A stretch of 64,000 nt of DNA from Archangium sp. (lineage in GTDB: Bacteria; Myxococcota; Myxococcia; Myxococcales; Myxococcaceae), in the NCBI GenBank assembly GCA_022843845.1, contig JALHMW010000005.1:62001-126000 (forward strand). The letters run 5' to 3'. Under the pieces are notes generated by a model. It did no database searches. It was not told where the DNA came from and worked only from the letters and a program-made list of their open reading frames with translations. The stretch's first letter is position 1, and each line of letters opens with the position of its first letter. This document shows, piece after piece, positions 32,101 through 39,953 of this stretch. Position numbers and translations under genes: made by a program.

Positions 32101-33276
32101 CCGACGCAGACGGTGCTGAACGGGCCGAACGCGCAGTCCACCGGGCACTCGTGGCTCACCACGCCCGCTTTGTCGGTGGGCCCGGGAGCGCTCACCTTGC
32201 GCTTCCGTCATCGCTGGCAATTCGAGTCGGGCGCGATGATCGCGTGGGACGGCGCCTATCTCGAGATCTCCGACGACGGGCAGCGCACCTGGGCCCGCGT
32301 GCCGGCGACGGCGATGTCACCCGCGTACTCCGGCACCATCTCGACCGTGACGTCGACCGGCGCTCCCAGCACGAACCCCGAGGCCGGCGCGCCCGCGTGG
32401 GTCCGATCGAGCGCCAACGCTCCGGCGTTCGTGGCGCAGACGGTGAACTTCGGGACGGCGTACGCGAACAAGACGGTGCACCTGCGCTTCGTCATCGCCA
32501 CCGACGTCAACGGCGGCGCGCCCGGCGGGTGGGACCTCGACGACGTCGAGATCACCGGCATCACGGGCACGCCCTTCACCCAGCGCGTGGCCGATCGTGC
32601 CCGCTGCCTCAACCGGGCGCCGAGGGTCGACGCGGGCGCCGATCGACGCGTGAACGAGAAGGAGACCGTCATGCTCACCGCCGACGTGATGGACCCCGAC
32701 GGTGACGTCGTGCAGCTCGAGTGGGCGCAGCTGTCGGGGTCGACCGTCGCGTTGATGGGCGCCCAGTTCGTCGCGCCAGACGTCTCGGAAGACACCGCGC
32801 TCGAGTTCGAGGTGACGGCGCGCGATGGAATGTTCGAGTCGAAAGATCGCGTGACGCTGACGGTGCGCTCGGTGAACGCGCCGCCGCGCGTGATGGCGGG
32901 CGGACCCTCGCTGGTGCGCGCAGGCCAGGAGATCGTGCTCACCGCGACGGCGGTCGACGACGACGGCGACGCGCTCGAGACGACCTTCGTGCAGACGCGC
33001 GGGCCGCTCGCGAAGAGCCTCGGCGGTGGCAAGTTCCTCGCGCCGCAGGTGAAGGAGCCCGACCGGCTGTACTTCGAGATCGTCGTCTCCGACGGGCAGG
33101 CGACGGCGATCGCGACCGCCGAAGTGGGCCTCGAGCCTTCGTCATGTGGGTGCACGAGCGCTCCGCTGAACGGGCTGCTCTTCGTCGCCGCTGGGCTGGG
33201 CTTCTTGCGTCGGCGTCGCACACCGAATGGACAGGCGCGGGCGGTTCAGGCTGCGAGCCCCGGCGAAGCGGACTAG
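29128..33276 (+). CDS. Fungalysin-type M36 metallopeptidase with PKD-like modules and MYXO-CTERM anchor
   Basis: 1382 residues. It has an N-terminal signal-like start, an FTP/PepSY-type propeptide (LFRDEVHVVMTRQRELVAITGNVNPAQ), then the M36 catalytic domain. The zinc site is HEFGH (606-610), followed by SMGEGWSDFLALL with the third-ligand Glu. A PA-like insert precedes the zinc site (VVVMQSDGGANGCDELFEP, LPVVGLPSSQ). Two jelly-roll-like modules, two PKD/Ig-like repeats (DAGADRRVNEKETVMLTAD) and a sorting signal (SSCGCTSAPLNG, hydrophobic helix, LRRRRTP) end the protein. Signals of this type are cut and lipid-anchored by myxosortase in myxobacteria. Role: extracellular protein degradation, perhaps predation or nutrition. 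Confidence 0.9.
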   Translation: MVSSVAILLLAAAPPPNTDVFLESDVVRSMPRTDDVFVAHVEPRLGVPSFTWAIAVGPDAPAWTRTELTPAEAARRHLLGVAPLYRLGGEAIARLEHRHTHDLGHGPLVVTFGRLHDGLPLFRDEVHVVMTRQRELVAITGNVNPAQPKEAASRLFRVSAETAVSLAAAALGLSQLGLQVHAERERWHRVSDASGQLRGARVSRVWFGLPDGLEAAWYVELDSGDEAMFEVISAWNGRVLSRKNLREDESASYRVWAEAAAPFAPDDSPYGNDFSPHPTGARFPAIEGTFVSAKLVTLDFRPGTRSDPWLAANPTTLRGNNAFAFTDLYAPYGANPPDAGLRDGGPAPVDPITLPTSPGVFDHAWQLDGGVAALSQTSAASTHLFFTVNWLHDWLLAAGFDEAAGNGQTDNLGRGGMGNDALQLSAFSYARPNNASMSTFADGEASRMQMGNFSAPTVRFLDLSGLDAGRVSVATSSPAPLTTFDLTAPVVVMQSDGGANGCDELFEPSLLAGALAVTFDRGCPLRTSFDRARDAGAAALLVVPTRPGFPVLSLPDASIDLPVVGLPSSQTTFVAALDAGVTFTARLYSQPQPPRPSALDSQIVAHEFGHFLSNRLISNTAGLQLQISRSMGEGWSDFLALLQTIRPSDATRPGNTNWRGAFGVGGFAVGGVDGLGTPMEHHWFAIRRAPYSIDTEKNGLTFRHIRDGASLPPGASPNGAPNSQVHGAGEVWCSMLWEGFIAMLRTSPDFERTRTAMLETLVAGFKATPANPDFLEARDALLSVAFATDPSMFRTLYEGFTRRGAGPRAIAPSKLATNNSPVVEDFMSSDAVRVIGATVDDSVQWCDRDGLLDAGERGLLTITARNLGTSTMSAPQAVTIRALSQGVVVEGDGRANFPAAPPFGLVRTTVPVRLDTGTDVRSLEFRVDVEGASASAPTIVATLANADLVMSTTEDFEGTIALDRGAGWRRGDDLESNNFLIEELWRSSPLTPTQTVLNGPNAQSTGHSWLTTPALSVGPGALTLRFRHRWQFESGAMIAWDGAYLEISDDGQRTWARVPATAMSPAYSGTISTVTSTGAPSTNPEAGAPAWVRSSANAPAFVAQTVNFGTAYANKTVHLRFVIATDVNGGAPGGWDLDDVEITGITGTPFTQRVADRARCLNRAPRVDAGADRRVNEKETVMLTADVMDPDGDVVQLEWAQLSGSTVALMGAQFVAPDVSEDTALEFEVTARDGMFESKDRVTLTVRSVNAPPRVMAGGPSLVRAGQEIVLTATAVDDDGDALETTFVQTRGPLAKSLGGGKFLAPQVKEPDRLYFEIVVSDGQATAIATAEVGLEPSSCGCTSAPLNGLLFVAAGLGFLRRRRTPNGQARAVQAASPGEAD

Positions 33277-33288
33277 GAGCGTCGACAC

Positions 33289-33660
33289 ATGACGCCTCCA
33301 CGCCCGCCGATTCACCCCGCCATCGTTCCCGTGCAGGCCGCCTACAACGCCGATCTCATCGAAGAGGTGGCGCGCGAGGTGGCAGCGAACGACGTCGTGG
33401 TGGTCGGCGTCTCGGGCCTGCAGCCGGGCAAACGGGCCAAGCGCATTCTCGACGAGCAGAAGATCGTGTACCGCTACCTCGAGTACGGCAGCTACTTCGC
33501 GGGCTGGCGCCGTCGCCTCGCGCTCAAGATGTGGCTGAACTGGTCGACGTTTCCGCTGGTGTTCATCAAGGGCGTCTTCGTCGGCGGCGCGAGCGATCTG
33601 AATCGACTGGTGACGTCTGGTGAGCTGACGCGAATGATGGCTGAGCCGCGCAAGAGCTGA
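33289..33660 (+). CDS. Glutaredoxin-fold protein without the active-site cysteines
   Basis: 123 residues. The fold is suggested by VVVVGVSGLQPGKRAKRILDE and by TFPLVFIKGVFVGGASDL, which matches the glutaredoxin TVPxVFIxGxxIGGxxDL block. Where glutaredoxins have CPYC or CGFS this protein has LQPG, and no cysteine occurs in the whole product, so it cannot do thiol-disulphide exchange or ligate an iron-sulphur cluster. It could still bind glutathione-like ligands or act as a protein-protein module. A GGAG precedes the ATG. It lies between the M36 gene (12-base gap) and the kinase gene (19-base gap) on the same strand. Confidence 0.6.
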   Translation: MTPPRPPIHPAIVPVQAAYNADLIEEVAREVAANDVVVVGVSGLQPGKRAKRILDEQKIVYRYLEYGSYFAGWRRRLALKMWLNWSTFPLVFIKGVFVGGASDLNRLVTSGELTRMMAEPRKS

Positions 33661-33679
33661 CGAGGTAGCATCGGGCTTC

Positions 33680-35323
33680 ATGGCCGACGCGCTTCGATAC
33701 CGGGCGATTCGCAAGATCGCCGACGGAGGCTCGGCCGAGGTCTTCCTCGGAGAGCAGGTGGGCGCGGCCGGGTTTCGTCGCGACGTGGTGCTCAAGCGCA
33801 TTCACCCGCGGCTGTGGGTGAACGAGCAGTTCCGCCAGATGCTGATCGACGAGGCGCACCTCGCGATGAGCCTCACGCACCCGAACCTCGTGCAGGTGCT
33901 CGATGTCGGAGAGTCGACCGGCCACTCGTTCCTGGTGCTCGAGCTGGTCGACGGGTGGACGCTGGGCCAGGTCGCGCGCCGCGGCTACGACGCGGGCCTG
34001 CCGATTCCCGTCGAGCTCAGCTGCTTCATCGCCGCCGAGATCTGCCGCGGCCTCGAGTACGCGCACCTGCGAAAGCGCGACGGCAAGCCGCTCGAGATCG
34101 TCCACCGCGACATCTGCCCGAACAACGTGCTGGTCTCGATGCACGCGGAGGTGAAGGTGACCGACTTCGGCATCGCGCGCGCGTCGTCACGCAGCGACAC
34201 CACCAGCAGCGGGATGATCCGCGGCAAGCCGATGTACATGTCGCCAGAACAGGCGCTGGGCCAACCGCTCGACGCGCGCAGCGATCTCTTCTCGGTCGGC
34301 ACGGTGTTGTTCTGGCTGCTGACGGGTGAGCTGCCGTTCAAGGGCCCGGCCGATCAGGAGTACCTCGCGCAGATCATCACCACCGACGCGCCCTCCCCTG
34401 CTTCGGTGCGGCCCGAGATTCCTGCCGAGATCTGCGCAGTGGTCCAGAAGGCGATGGCCAGAGATCGCTCGCAGCGATTCTCATCGGCGCGGGAGCTCTT
34501 GACGGCCATCGAGCAGGCCCAGCGGACGAGCGCGAAGCTGGCTGGTCGCTCGGAGCTCGAGACGTGGCTGCGCACCCTGAGCAGTCGTGACGGAGAGACG
34601 CCGATCAGCCGGCAGACGATGCCGCCCGCGCCCGCGCCCGCCGAGGGGGAGTGGATCTCGCTCTCGGCGGAGCAGGCGATCCTCGAGGATCAGACGGCGA
34701 CGCAGCGCGCCCTTCCCGTCTTTCCGCCCGGCACGCCGTCAGCGCCGCGCCGGTGGCCCATCGCCGCCGCAGCGATCGTGCTGGTGGTGCTCGGTGTCGT
34801 CGCTGTGGGGGTCTTGTCCGAGCCAGCGCCGGTCGAGCCTCCCCCGGTCCGCGAGGAGACGCAGCCCGTCGTGCTCACCGATGCGCCGCTCCCGCCGACG
34901 CCGATCGCAGCTGAGGTGCCGCCAGAGGCCAGAGCGCTCGTCGAGTCAGTGGTCGCGCCCATCGTCGACGCAGGCGAGCCCGTCATCGACGCAGGCCTCG
35001 ACGAATTCGACGAGCCCACCACGCCGCAGGTGTCGAAGAACCGCGACGGCGCGTGGACGATGACGGCCCGGCTCGCGCCGAAACAACCCGCACGGCCGAT
35101 GTCAGCGATCCTCATCGAGAGCGTGCCGTCGGGCCTGACCGTGAAGGTCGACAAGAACGCACTCGGCAAGACGCCGGTGACGATCAAGTTCCGCAACGGC
35201 ATCACCTACGACGTGTGGTTCGAGGGAAAGGGCCGGCAGCCGCTGAGGCGCTGGTTGATGCTCACCGAGCGCGCTGACGGCTCACCGCGGGTGACGTTGC
35301 GGGCGCCCGTCGAGCAACCCTGA
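33680..35323 (+). CDS. Hanks-type Ser/Thr protein kinase with PEGA-like C-terminus
   Basis: 547 residues. The kinase domain (about 5-270) is complete: glycine loop IADGGSAEVFLG, catalytic Lys39, HRD motif with Asp144 (HRDICPNNVL), DFG with Asp162, activation loop ending GKPMYMSPEQ, and a C-lobe Asp-Leu-Phe-Ser-Val-Gly helix. A Pro/Ala linker leads to one transmembrane helix (about 355-378), a Pro-rich spacer, and a C-terminal PEGA-like beta domain (ILIESVPSGLTVKVDKNALG) placed outside. PEGA domains are thought to bind surface components. It probably senses an envelope signal and phosphorylates cytoplasmic targets such as FHA proteins. Confidence 0.92.
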   Translation: MADALRYRAIRKIADGGSAEVFLGEQVGAAGFRRDVVLKRIHPRLWVNEQFRQMLIDEAHLAMSLTHPNLVQVLDVGESTGHSFLVLELVDGWTLGQVARRGYDAGLPIPVELSCFIAAEICRGLEYAHLRKRDGKPLEIVHRDICPNNVLVSMHAEVKVTDFGIARASSRSDTTSSGMIRGKPMYMSPEQALGQPLDARSDLFSVGTVLFWLLTGELPFKGPADQEYLAQIITTDAPSPASVRPEIPAEICAVVQKAMARDRSQRFSSARELLTAIEQAQRTSAKLAGRSELETWLRTLSSRDGETPISRQTMPPAPAPAEGEWISLSAEQAILEDQTATQRALPVFPPGTPSAPRRWPIAAAAIVLVVLGVVAVGVLSEPAPVEPPPVREETQPVVLTDAPLPPTPIAAEVPPEARALVESVVAPIVDAGEPVIDAGLDEFDEPTTPQVSKNRDGAWTMTARLAPKQPARPMSAILIESVPSGLTVKVDKNALGKTPVTIKFRNGITYDVWFEGKGRQPLRRWLMLTERADGSPRVTLRAPVEQP

Positions 35324-35326
35324 ACT

Positions 35327-35341
35327 CCATCAAAATGATGG
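35327..35341. other. Short perfect hairpin between the kinase and desaturase genes
   Basis: CCATCA-AAA-TGATGG, a perfect six-base inverted repeat with a three-base loop, three bases after the kinase stop and 48 bases before the desaturase start. No T-run follows, so it is more likely an operator or leader structure for the desaturase than a terminator. Function unproven. Confidence 0.3.
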
Positions 35342-35389
35342 AAGACGAGTTCGACCGCAGTCCGAGGGGCGAGGCTGTTAGGCAGGCGT

Positions 35390-36472
35390 GTGAGCGACAA
35401 TTTCCTGCAGCGAGTCCTCGCCCCACCTCCGTACGGATGGACGCGCGACTCGAAATTCTACAAACCGACCGTGCGCGAAATGCTCTCGCACTGGTTCGCC
35501 CGGATGAACCTCTTCCGCGATCGCCGCAACTGGCTCGCGGTGTCGGGCTGGGCGTGGCCGGTGGCGCTGCTGCCGTTCGCGGTCGTCTTCTTCACGCAGT
35601 ACTTCTCGTGGACGCTGGCGCTGGCGGGCTTCGCGTACGCGATGGTCGTGCTGGGGACGGTCAACATCGTGTGGCTGCACCGGTTCGGCACCCACCGCGC
35701 GTTCACCTTCAGCCATCCGCTCTACCGCTTCGTGATCCGCAACCTGACGATCCGGATCATTCCCGAAGAGGTCTACATCGTCTCGCACCACGTGCATCAC
35801 ACGTACTCCGAGCAGGCCGGAGACCCGTACAACGTGCACGGCGGGCGCCTGTACTGTCTGCTCGCCGCCGAGCTTCACCAGGGCATCGCGCGAGATCTGA
35901 GCCCCGCCGACTACGCGCGCACGGTCTCGCTCGTCGCGCACACCGGGGTGATCGCCAACAGCTACACCCAGTTCCAGCGGTGGGGCTCCATCTGCCACCC
36001 CGGGTGGACGAGCCTGCACTTCGCCCTCAACTGGGCGTTCTGGTACGGCGCGCTCTTTCTGATCGGCGGCCATGGGCTCGCGTGCGCCATCTTCGGCATG
36101 TCGGCGATCTGGGCGGTCGGCATTCGCGACTTCAACTTCGACGCGCACGGCGGTGGGAAAGACAAGCGGCGCGACGGCGTCGACTTTCACCGCGGCGACC
36201 TCTCGATCAACCAGCTCTTCGCCGGCACCGTGTCGGGTGAGTGGCACAACAACCACCACCTCTACCCGAGCGGCGCGCGCTCCGGCTTCCTCTGGTGGCA
36301 GCTCGACACGGCGTGGTGGCTGATTCGACTGGTGAAGCTGTTGGGCGGCGTCTCGTCGTACCGCGACTTCAAGGAGCGCTTCCTCGAGAAGCACTACCGG
36401 CCGTGGGCGAAGCAACACGCCGAGCTGTTGCACGATGCGGTCATCGCGCAGAAGGCTCCGCCGCCCCGATGA
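35390..36472 (+). CDS. Membrane fatty acid desaturase (acyl-lipid or acyl-CoA delta-9 type)
   Basis: Introduces a double bond into membrane fatty acids using a di-iron centre. The 360-residue product has the three histidine boxes of the family: HRFGTHR, HHVHH and HNNHH. Hydrophobic segments lie on both sides of the first two boxes, as expected for four transmembrane helices. The GTG at 35390 is chosen since the encoded N-terminus (MSDNFLQRVLAPPP) fits and no better start lies downstream before the first helix. Its last 32 bases overlap the 3' end of the convergent cyclase gene. Regulation may involve the hairpin at 35327-35341. Confidence 0.9.
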   Translation: MSDNFLQRVLAPPPYGWTRDSKFYKPTVREMLSHWFARMNLFRDRRNWLAVSGWAWPVALLPFAVVFFTQYFSWTLALAGFAYAMVVLGTVNIVWLHRFGTHRAFTFSHPLYRFVIRNLTIRIIPEEVYIVSHHVHHTYSEQAGDPYNVHGGRLYCLLAAELHQGIARDLSPADYARTVSLVAHTGVIANSYTQFQRWGSICHPGWTSLHFALNWAFWYGALFLIGGHGLACAIFGMSAIWAVGIRDFNFDAHGGGKDKRRDGVDFHRGDLSINQLFAGTVSGEWHNNHHLYPSGARSGFLWWQLDTAWWLIRLVKLLGGVSSYRDFKERFLEKHYRPWAKQHAELLHDAVIAQKAPPPR

Positions 36473-38039
36473 GGAACCAGGTCGTCGCCTGGCCCACGCC
36501 GCGGAGTTCGATCGCTCCACGCGGCTCGAAGCGATAGCGGGGCTCGAGCGCGCGACGGGTGGCATCGGCGACGTGCACGCGGCCGGGGAGCCCGTGCGAC
36601 TCGAGCCGGCTCGCCATGTTCACGGTGTCGCCCCAGAGATCGTACGCAAACTTGCGAGTGCCGATGACGCCGGCGACCACGGGCCCGCTGTGCATGCCGA
36701 TGCGCACGGTGAGCGGGTGACCGAGCTCGGCCTGAATGCGCGCGACGGCGTCGATCATGTCGAGCGCCATGTCGGCGGCGCGGGCGTGGTGATCGACGAG
36801 CGGCACCGGCACGCCAGCCACCACCATGTACGCGTCACCGATGGTCTTGATCTTCTCGAGGCCGTGGCGCTCGGTGAGCTCGTCGAAGGCGGTGAAGATG
36901 CGGCGGAGCACGTCGACCACGCGCTCGGGCTCCAGCGCCGAGGCCCAGCGGGTGAAGCCGGCGAGATCGGCGAAGAGCACCGTCACCGCGTCGAACCGGT
37001 CGGCAATCGTGCGCTCGCCCTTCTTGAGCCGCGTCGCGACGGCGGCCGGGAGCACGTTGAGCAGGAGCGCTTCGTTCTCGTCGTTGGCGGCCGAGAGCTC
37101 GCGGGTACGCTCGGTGATGCGCCGCTCGAGGTGCTCGTTGAGCTCCTTCAGCTCACGCTCGACGCGCAAGCGCTCCGAGATGTCGCGCAAGACGAGTGTG
37201 GTGAGCGGCTTCTTGCGGGCCGAGACGCGTGACGAGGCGATCTCTGCAGGGAACCGGCGGCCACCTTTGCGCAGCCCATCGAGCACCACGAGGCCAGCCG
37301 GGAGCGCGTCGTCGAAGCGCCAGTCGGGCAGCAGCGTCGAGATGGGCGTGAGCAACACCTCTTCGGGCTCGCGGCCGAACACCTCCCGCGCGGCGCGGTT
37401 GAACGAGACGACGCGACCCTTGGAGTCGAAGGTGACGATGGCGTCTTGCGCGGCCTCGATGATGCCGGCGGTGAGGCGCTGCGCGTCGCGGAGCTGCTCG
37501 TCCATGAAGGAGCGGCCCACGCGCGAGGCGGTGATGGCCGCGATGGCGATGAAGAGGCGCTCGTGTTCTTCGGTGAAGAAGGCCTTTCGCGAATGTTCGG
37601 AGTCGATGACGCCGATGACACGCTCGCGGAAGAACATCGGCACCGCGAGCTCCGAGAGGCGGGCCTGGTCGTCGGTGATGTAGCGGGGGTCGTCGCGCAC
37701 GTCGGCGATGCGCTCGACGGAGCCGGTCTGCGCGACGGTGCCGACGATGCCGCGCCCGAGGGGAATGATGAGGGGCGAGAGGATCTCGCGGCCGCGTGGA
37801 TTCTTTGGCCCGAACGCGGCGCGCTGCACGAGGTGGCCGGCGGACTCGTCGAGCAGGTAGATGACGCAATCTTCCAGCCCGAGCTGCGCGACGGTGCCGT
37901 TGGCGACGTCCCACAACACGTCGTCGATGTCGGCGGCTTCACCCAGCGTCGCGGCGAGTGAGGTGATGACGTCGAGCGAGAACGCACGGGCCTCGAGCGC
38001 TTCGAGGCGGGTACGCAAGGCGTCGGCGTCGTCAGGCAT
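36441..38039 (-). CDS. GAF-PAS class III adenylate/guanylate cyclase
   Basis: 532 residues with three domains in order: GAF (about 15-185), PAS (about 195-310; EAAQDAIVTFDSKGRVVSFNRAA, HVT-type LRDISERLRVE end), a signalling helix, then a class III nucleotide cyclase domain (about 345-525). The cyclase metal-binding aspartates are in VTVLFADLAGFTRW and IGDAYMVVAG, with WGDTVNMASRLES following. The Lys in EKIKTIGDAYM and the Asp in YDLWGDTVN are consistent with ATP as substrate. No transmembrane segment, so it is cytosolic and probably senses a small ligand or redox state. Overlaps the desaturase 3' end by 32 bases. Confidence 0.9.
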   Translation of the reverse strand: MPDDADALRTRLEALEARAFSLDVITSLAATLGEAADIDDVLWDVANGTVAQLGLEDCVIYLLDESAGHLVQRAAFGPKNPRGREILSPLIIPLGRGIVGTVAQTGSVERIADVRDDPRYITDDQARLSELAVPMFFRERVIGVIDSEHSRKAFFTEEHERLFIAIAAITASRVGRSFMDEQLRDAQRLTAGIIEAAQDAIVTFDSKGRVVSFNRAAREVFGREPEEVLLTPISTLLPDWRFDDALPAGLVVLDGLRKGGRRFPAEIASSRVSARKKPLTTLVLRDISERLRVERELKELNEHLERRITERTRELSAANDENEALLLNVLPAAVATRLKKGERTIADRFDAVTVLFADLAGFTRWASALEPERVVDVLRRIFTAFDELTERHGLEKIKTIGDAYMVVAGVPVPLVDHHARAADMALDMIDAVARIQAELGHPLTVRIGMHSGPVVAGVIGTRKFAYDLWGDTVNMASRLESHGLPGRVHVADATRRALEPRYRFEPRGAIELRGVGQATTWFLIGAAEPSAR

Positions 38040-38852
38040 TCAGCGCTTCTGAACCCAGATGGCGCCGAGCCGCTCGGGCATCGAGGCTTCCCGAGCGCTG
38101 ACCGTCTCGACGCTCGTGACGGAGAAGACGTGCTCCTTCGAGCCCTTCGCCCAATGACCGAGGAGCCAGAGCGTGCAGGTCTTCTGTTCGCCGCACGCCT
38201 GCCGTGCCTGATCGTCGAGCGAGATGCCGAGTTTGGTGTCGTCAGCGCGGAAGCTCAGCGCCCCGGCGGTCGCACCGCTCTTCGCGAAGCCGACGTCGCC
38301 CCGCTTCAAGATCGTCGGCAGCTTCACCTGGCCCTCGTGTTTCGCGAGGAAGGCGAGCGCCGCCTTCGCGTCGGACAGCTTCGGGCCCATCTCGTAGACG
38401 CTCCCGGGAATCGCGGAATCAATGAGCGACTTCGGTTCCGGTGGTGGTGTCGGATCGGAGAAGCCGGGGCCGCGCTTCTGCAATGCACCCTTCGCGTCGA
38501 CCTCGTACCAGAAGACGCTCGGCGCTCCTGCAGGCAGGGCCTTCGCGTCGATGACCTTCGATTGAAACGACTTCACGACGTACGTCGAGCCGTCGACGTT
38601 GCCCTTCATCCAGTCGGGGCCGCCGTAGAGCCTCGCGAGCACTGCGTCTTTCCCAGTCGTGGTGATGGCATTCTTCGCCACCCACGTCGGCGGTGCCTTG
38701 ATGAGGATGATGAGCGGGTTGCCGGGCGGCGTCTCGAAACCGCTGGGCAGCCGAAGCGCGTCCTGCATGTCGACCCGGACGATGGTTGGCGAAGCAGCGA
38801 GGACGATGGTTGGCGAAGCAGCGAGGAACATCGCGAGCGCGCTCATGATCAT
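38040..38852 (-). CDS. Hypothetical secreted protein
   Basis: Function unknown. The start is uncertain: ATG 38852 (MIMSALAMFLAASP) gives a compact signal peptide, while a GTG at 38891 would add 13 residues; neither has a good ribosome site. The 270-residue product contains a duplicated octapeptide (AASPTIVL then AASPTIVR) in the signal region. Further on it carries WVAKNAITTTGKDAVLARLY, a proline run (SDPTPPPEPKS) and two cysteines near CGEQKTC that could form a disulphide. The stop lies one base after the end of the cyclase start codon, so this gene is just upstream of the cyclase and probably in the same transcript. Confidence 0.6.
   Translation of the reverse strand: MIMSALAMFLAASPTIVLAASPTIVRVDMQDALRLPSGFETPPGNPLIILIKAPPTWVAKNAITTTGKDAVLARLYGGPDWMKGNVDGSTYVVKSFQSKVIDAKALPAGAPSVFWYEVDAKGALQKRGPGFSDPTPPPEPKSLIDSAIPGSVYEMGPKLSDAKAALAFLAKHEGQVKLPTILKRGDVGFAKSGATAGALSFRADDTKLGISLDDQARQACGEQKTCTLWLLGHWAKGSKEHVFSVTSVETVSAREASMPERLGAIWVQKR
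38777..38824 (-). repeat. 24-bp perfect tandem duplication in a signal peptide
   Basis: Two identical copies of GGACGATGGTTGGCGAAGCAGCGA fragments side by side (38777-38800 and 38801-38824), followed by a further GGA. The duplication is in frame and doubles the segment around the likely signal-peptidase site of the gene above. Perfect identity points to a recent event. Confidence 0.9.
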
Positions 38853-38892
38853 GGTGAGCGAAGTGTGCCACGCCACAGCCACATGCCCCACG

Positions 38893-39873
38893 TCAGAAGT
38901 GCCACGCAGTATCGAGCGAGAGGCCCCAGCCCACGCCTCGAGCCGAGAAGAGCGGCGTCAGGGGAAGCAGCGTGAGGTGGAGCTGGCCGGCAGGCTGCAC
39001 TTCGACGCCCCACAACACCCTCCCCGACGCCTGTGGATCGAACGTGGCCTCGCCACCCAGGACGAGGGCGACGCGATGGCCTGGGTCGAGCGCGCCAATC
39101 ACGAGGAGCCGGCCCGAGACTCCCGGAATGAAATACGGGACCGGCACCGCGAGCGGCCCCTGCGGACCCCGAAGCAGGACGTCGGGCGAGAGCAGGCGCA
39201 AGCCGATGGACACCTCGACGAAGTCTCGAAACCGGAGCCCCGCGCGAGTCGACAGGAACAGATCTGGAATGCTCGAGAGGCTCACGCCGACGTCTTGAGC
39301 CACGACGAAGCGCACCACGTCGGTCCGCAGTGCGCGCTCGGTGAAGAGCAGATCGGACGGCGCAGGGCCCGGCACGTCGTTCTCCGCGACGTCAGGCGAG
39401 TCGGATTCATCGAGAAACTCAGTGAAAGAGAAGGCCGCTCCAGAGGTCGCCAGGCCCAGAACAATCAGCGCGAGCGACGCGCCGCGGCTGAAGGTGGTGA
39501 CATCGACGCGACGGACATCCTCCAGACGGATCGACCGCGAGGCGCCACCCCGCCCCAGCCACCACAAGACTCCGTCCGAGAGACGAAGGTCTCGCGCGAG
39601 GAACCAACCCGTCTGGGACTGAGTCCAGGTGCTCAGCCGAACACGGCTGGAGGGCTCGAGCCGAATCGCGACCTCGCCATCCTCTGCTGGTCGCGGCGGT
39701 TCGAGCACGATCGCGTCGTCCTGCCCGGCTCGGAGCGTCTGAAGCACCGAACCACGAAGGGAGGTGGTCGTCGTGCACGAGATGGTCGACGCGAACAGGA
39801 GCAGTGCGCCAACGACGTCGAGCGTCGAACGCCGGCGATTCGGTGAGCTGGGGGTCTGGCAGTGGCGTGTCAT
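38893..39873 (-). CDS. Hypothetical envelope protein (lipoprotein-like N-terminus)
   Basis: Unknown. The start is set at ATG 39873, giving MTRHCQTPSS, then a hydrophobic stretch VVGALLLFASTISC which could be a lipobox although the -3 residue is Thr; a longer frame to 39990 would overlap the upstream gene. 326 residues. A first beta domain (VAIRLEPSSRVRLSTWTQ) resembles surface-protein assembly modules, then comes a transmembrane-like segment (ASLALIVLGLATSGAAF), and then strands with barrel-like aromatic alternation ending in the aromatic C-terminus DTAWHF. An outer-membrane location is plausible. It starts 80 bases after the GyrA-like gene. Confidence 0.55.
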   Translation of the reverse strand: MTRHCQTPSSPNRRRSTLDVVGALLLFASTISCTTTTSLRGSVLQTLRAGQDDAIVLEPPRPAEDGEVAIRLEPSSRVRLSTWTQSQTGWFLARDLRLSDGVLWWLGRGGASRSIRLEDVRRVDVTTFSRGASLALIVLGLATSGAAFSFTEFLDESDSPDVAENDVPGPAPSDLLFTERALRTDVVRFVVAQDVGVSLSSIPDLFLSTRAGLRFRDFVEVSIGLRLLSPDVLLRGPQGPLAVPVPYFIPGVSGRLLVIGALDPGHRVALVLGGEATFDPQASGRVLWGVEVQPAGQLHLTLLPLTPLFSARGVGWGLSLDTAWHF

Positions 39874-39953
39874 GACGAAGGCGGCGCGCGCTTCTACTTC
39901 ACCTGAGGCCGTGCCGCAGATGCATGGGCAACGCGCATCTGGTCTTCCAACGG

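Noticed and set aside
35327..35341. Hairpin after the kinase gene as a terminator
   Set aside because: AT-rich short stem and no T-run afterwards; more like an operator or leader element.
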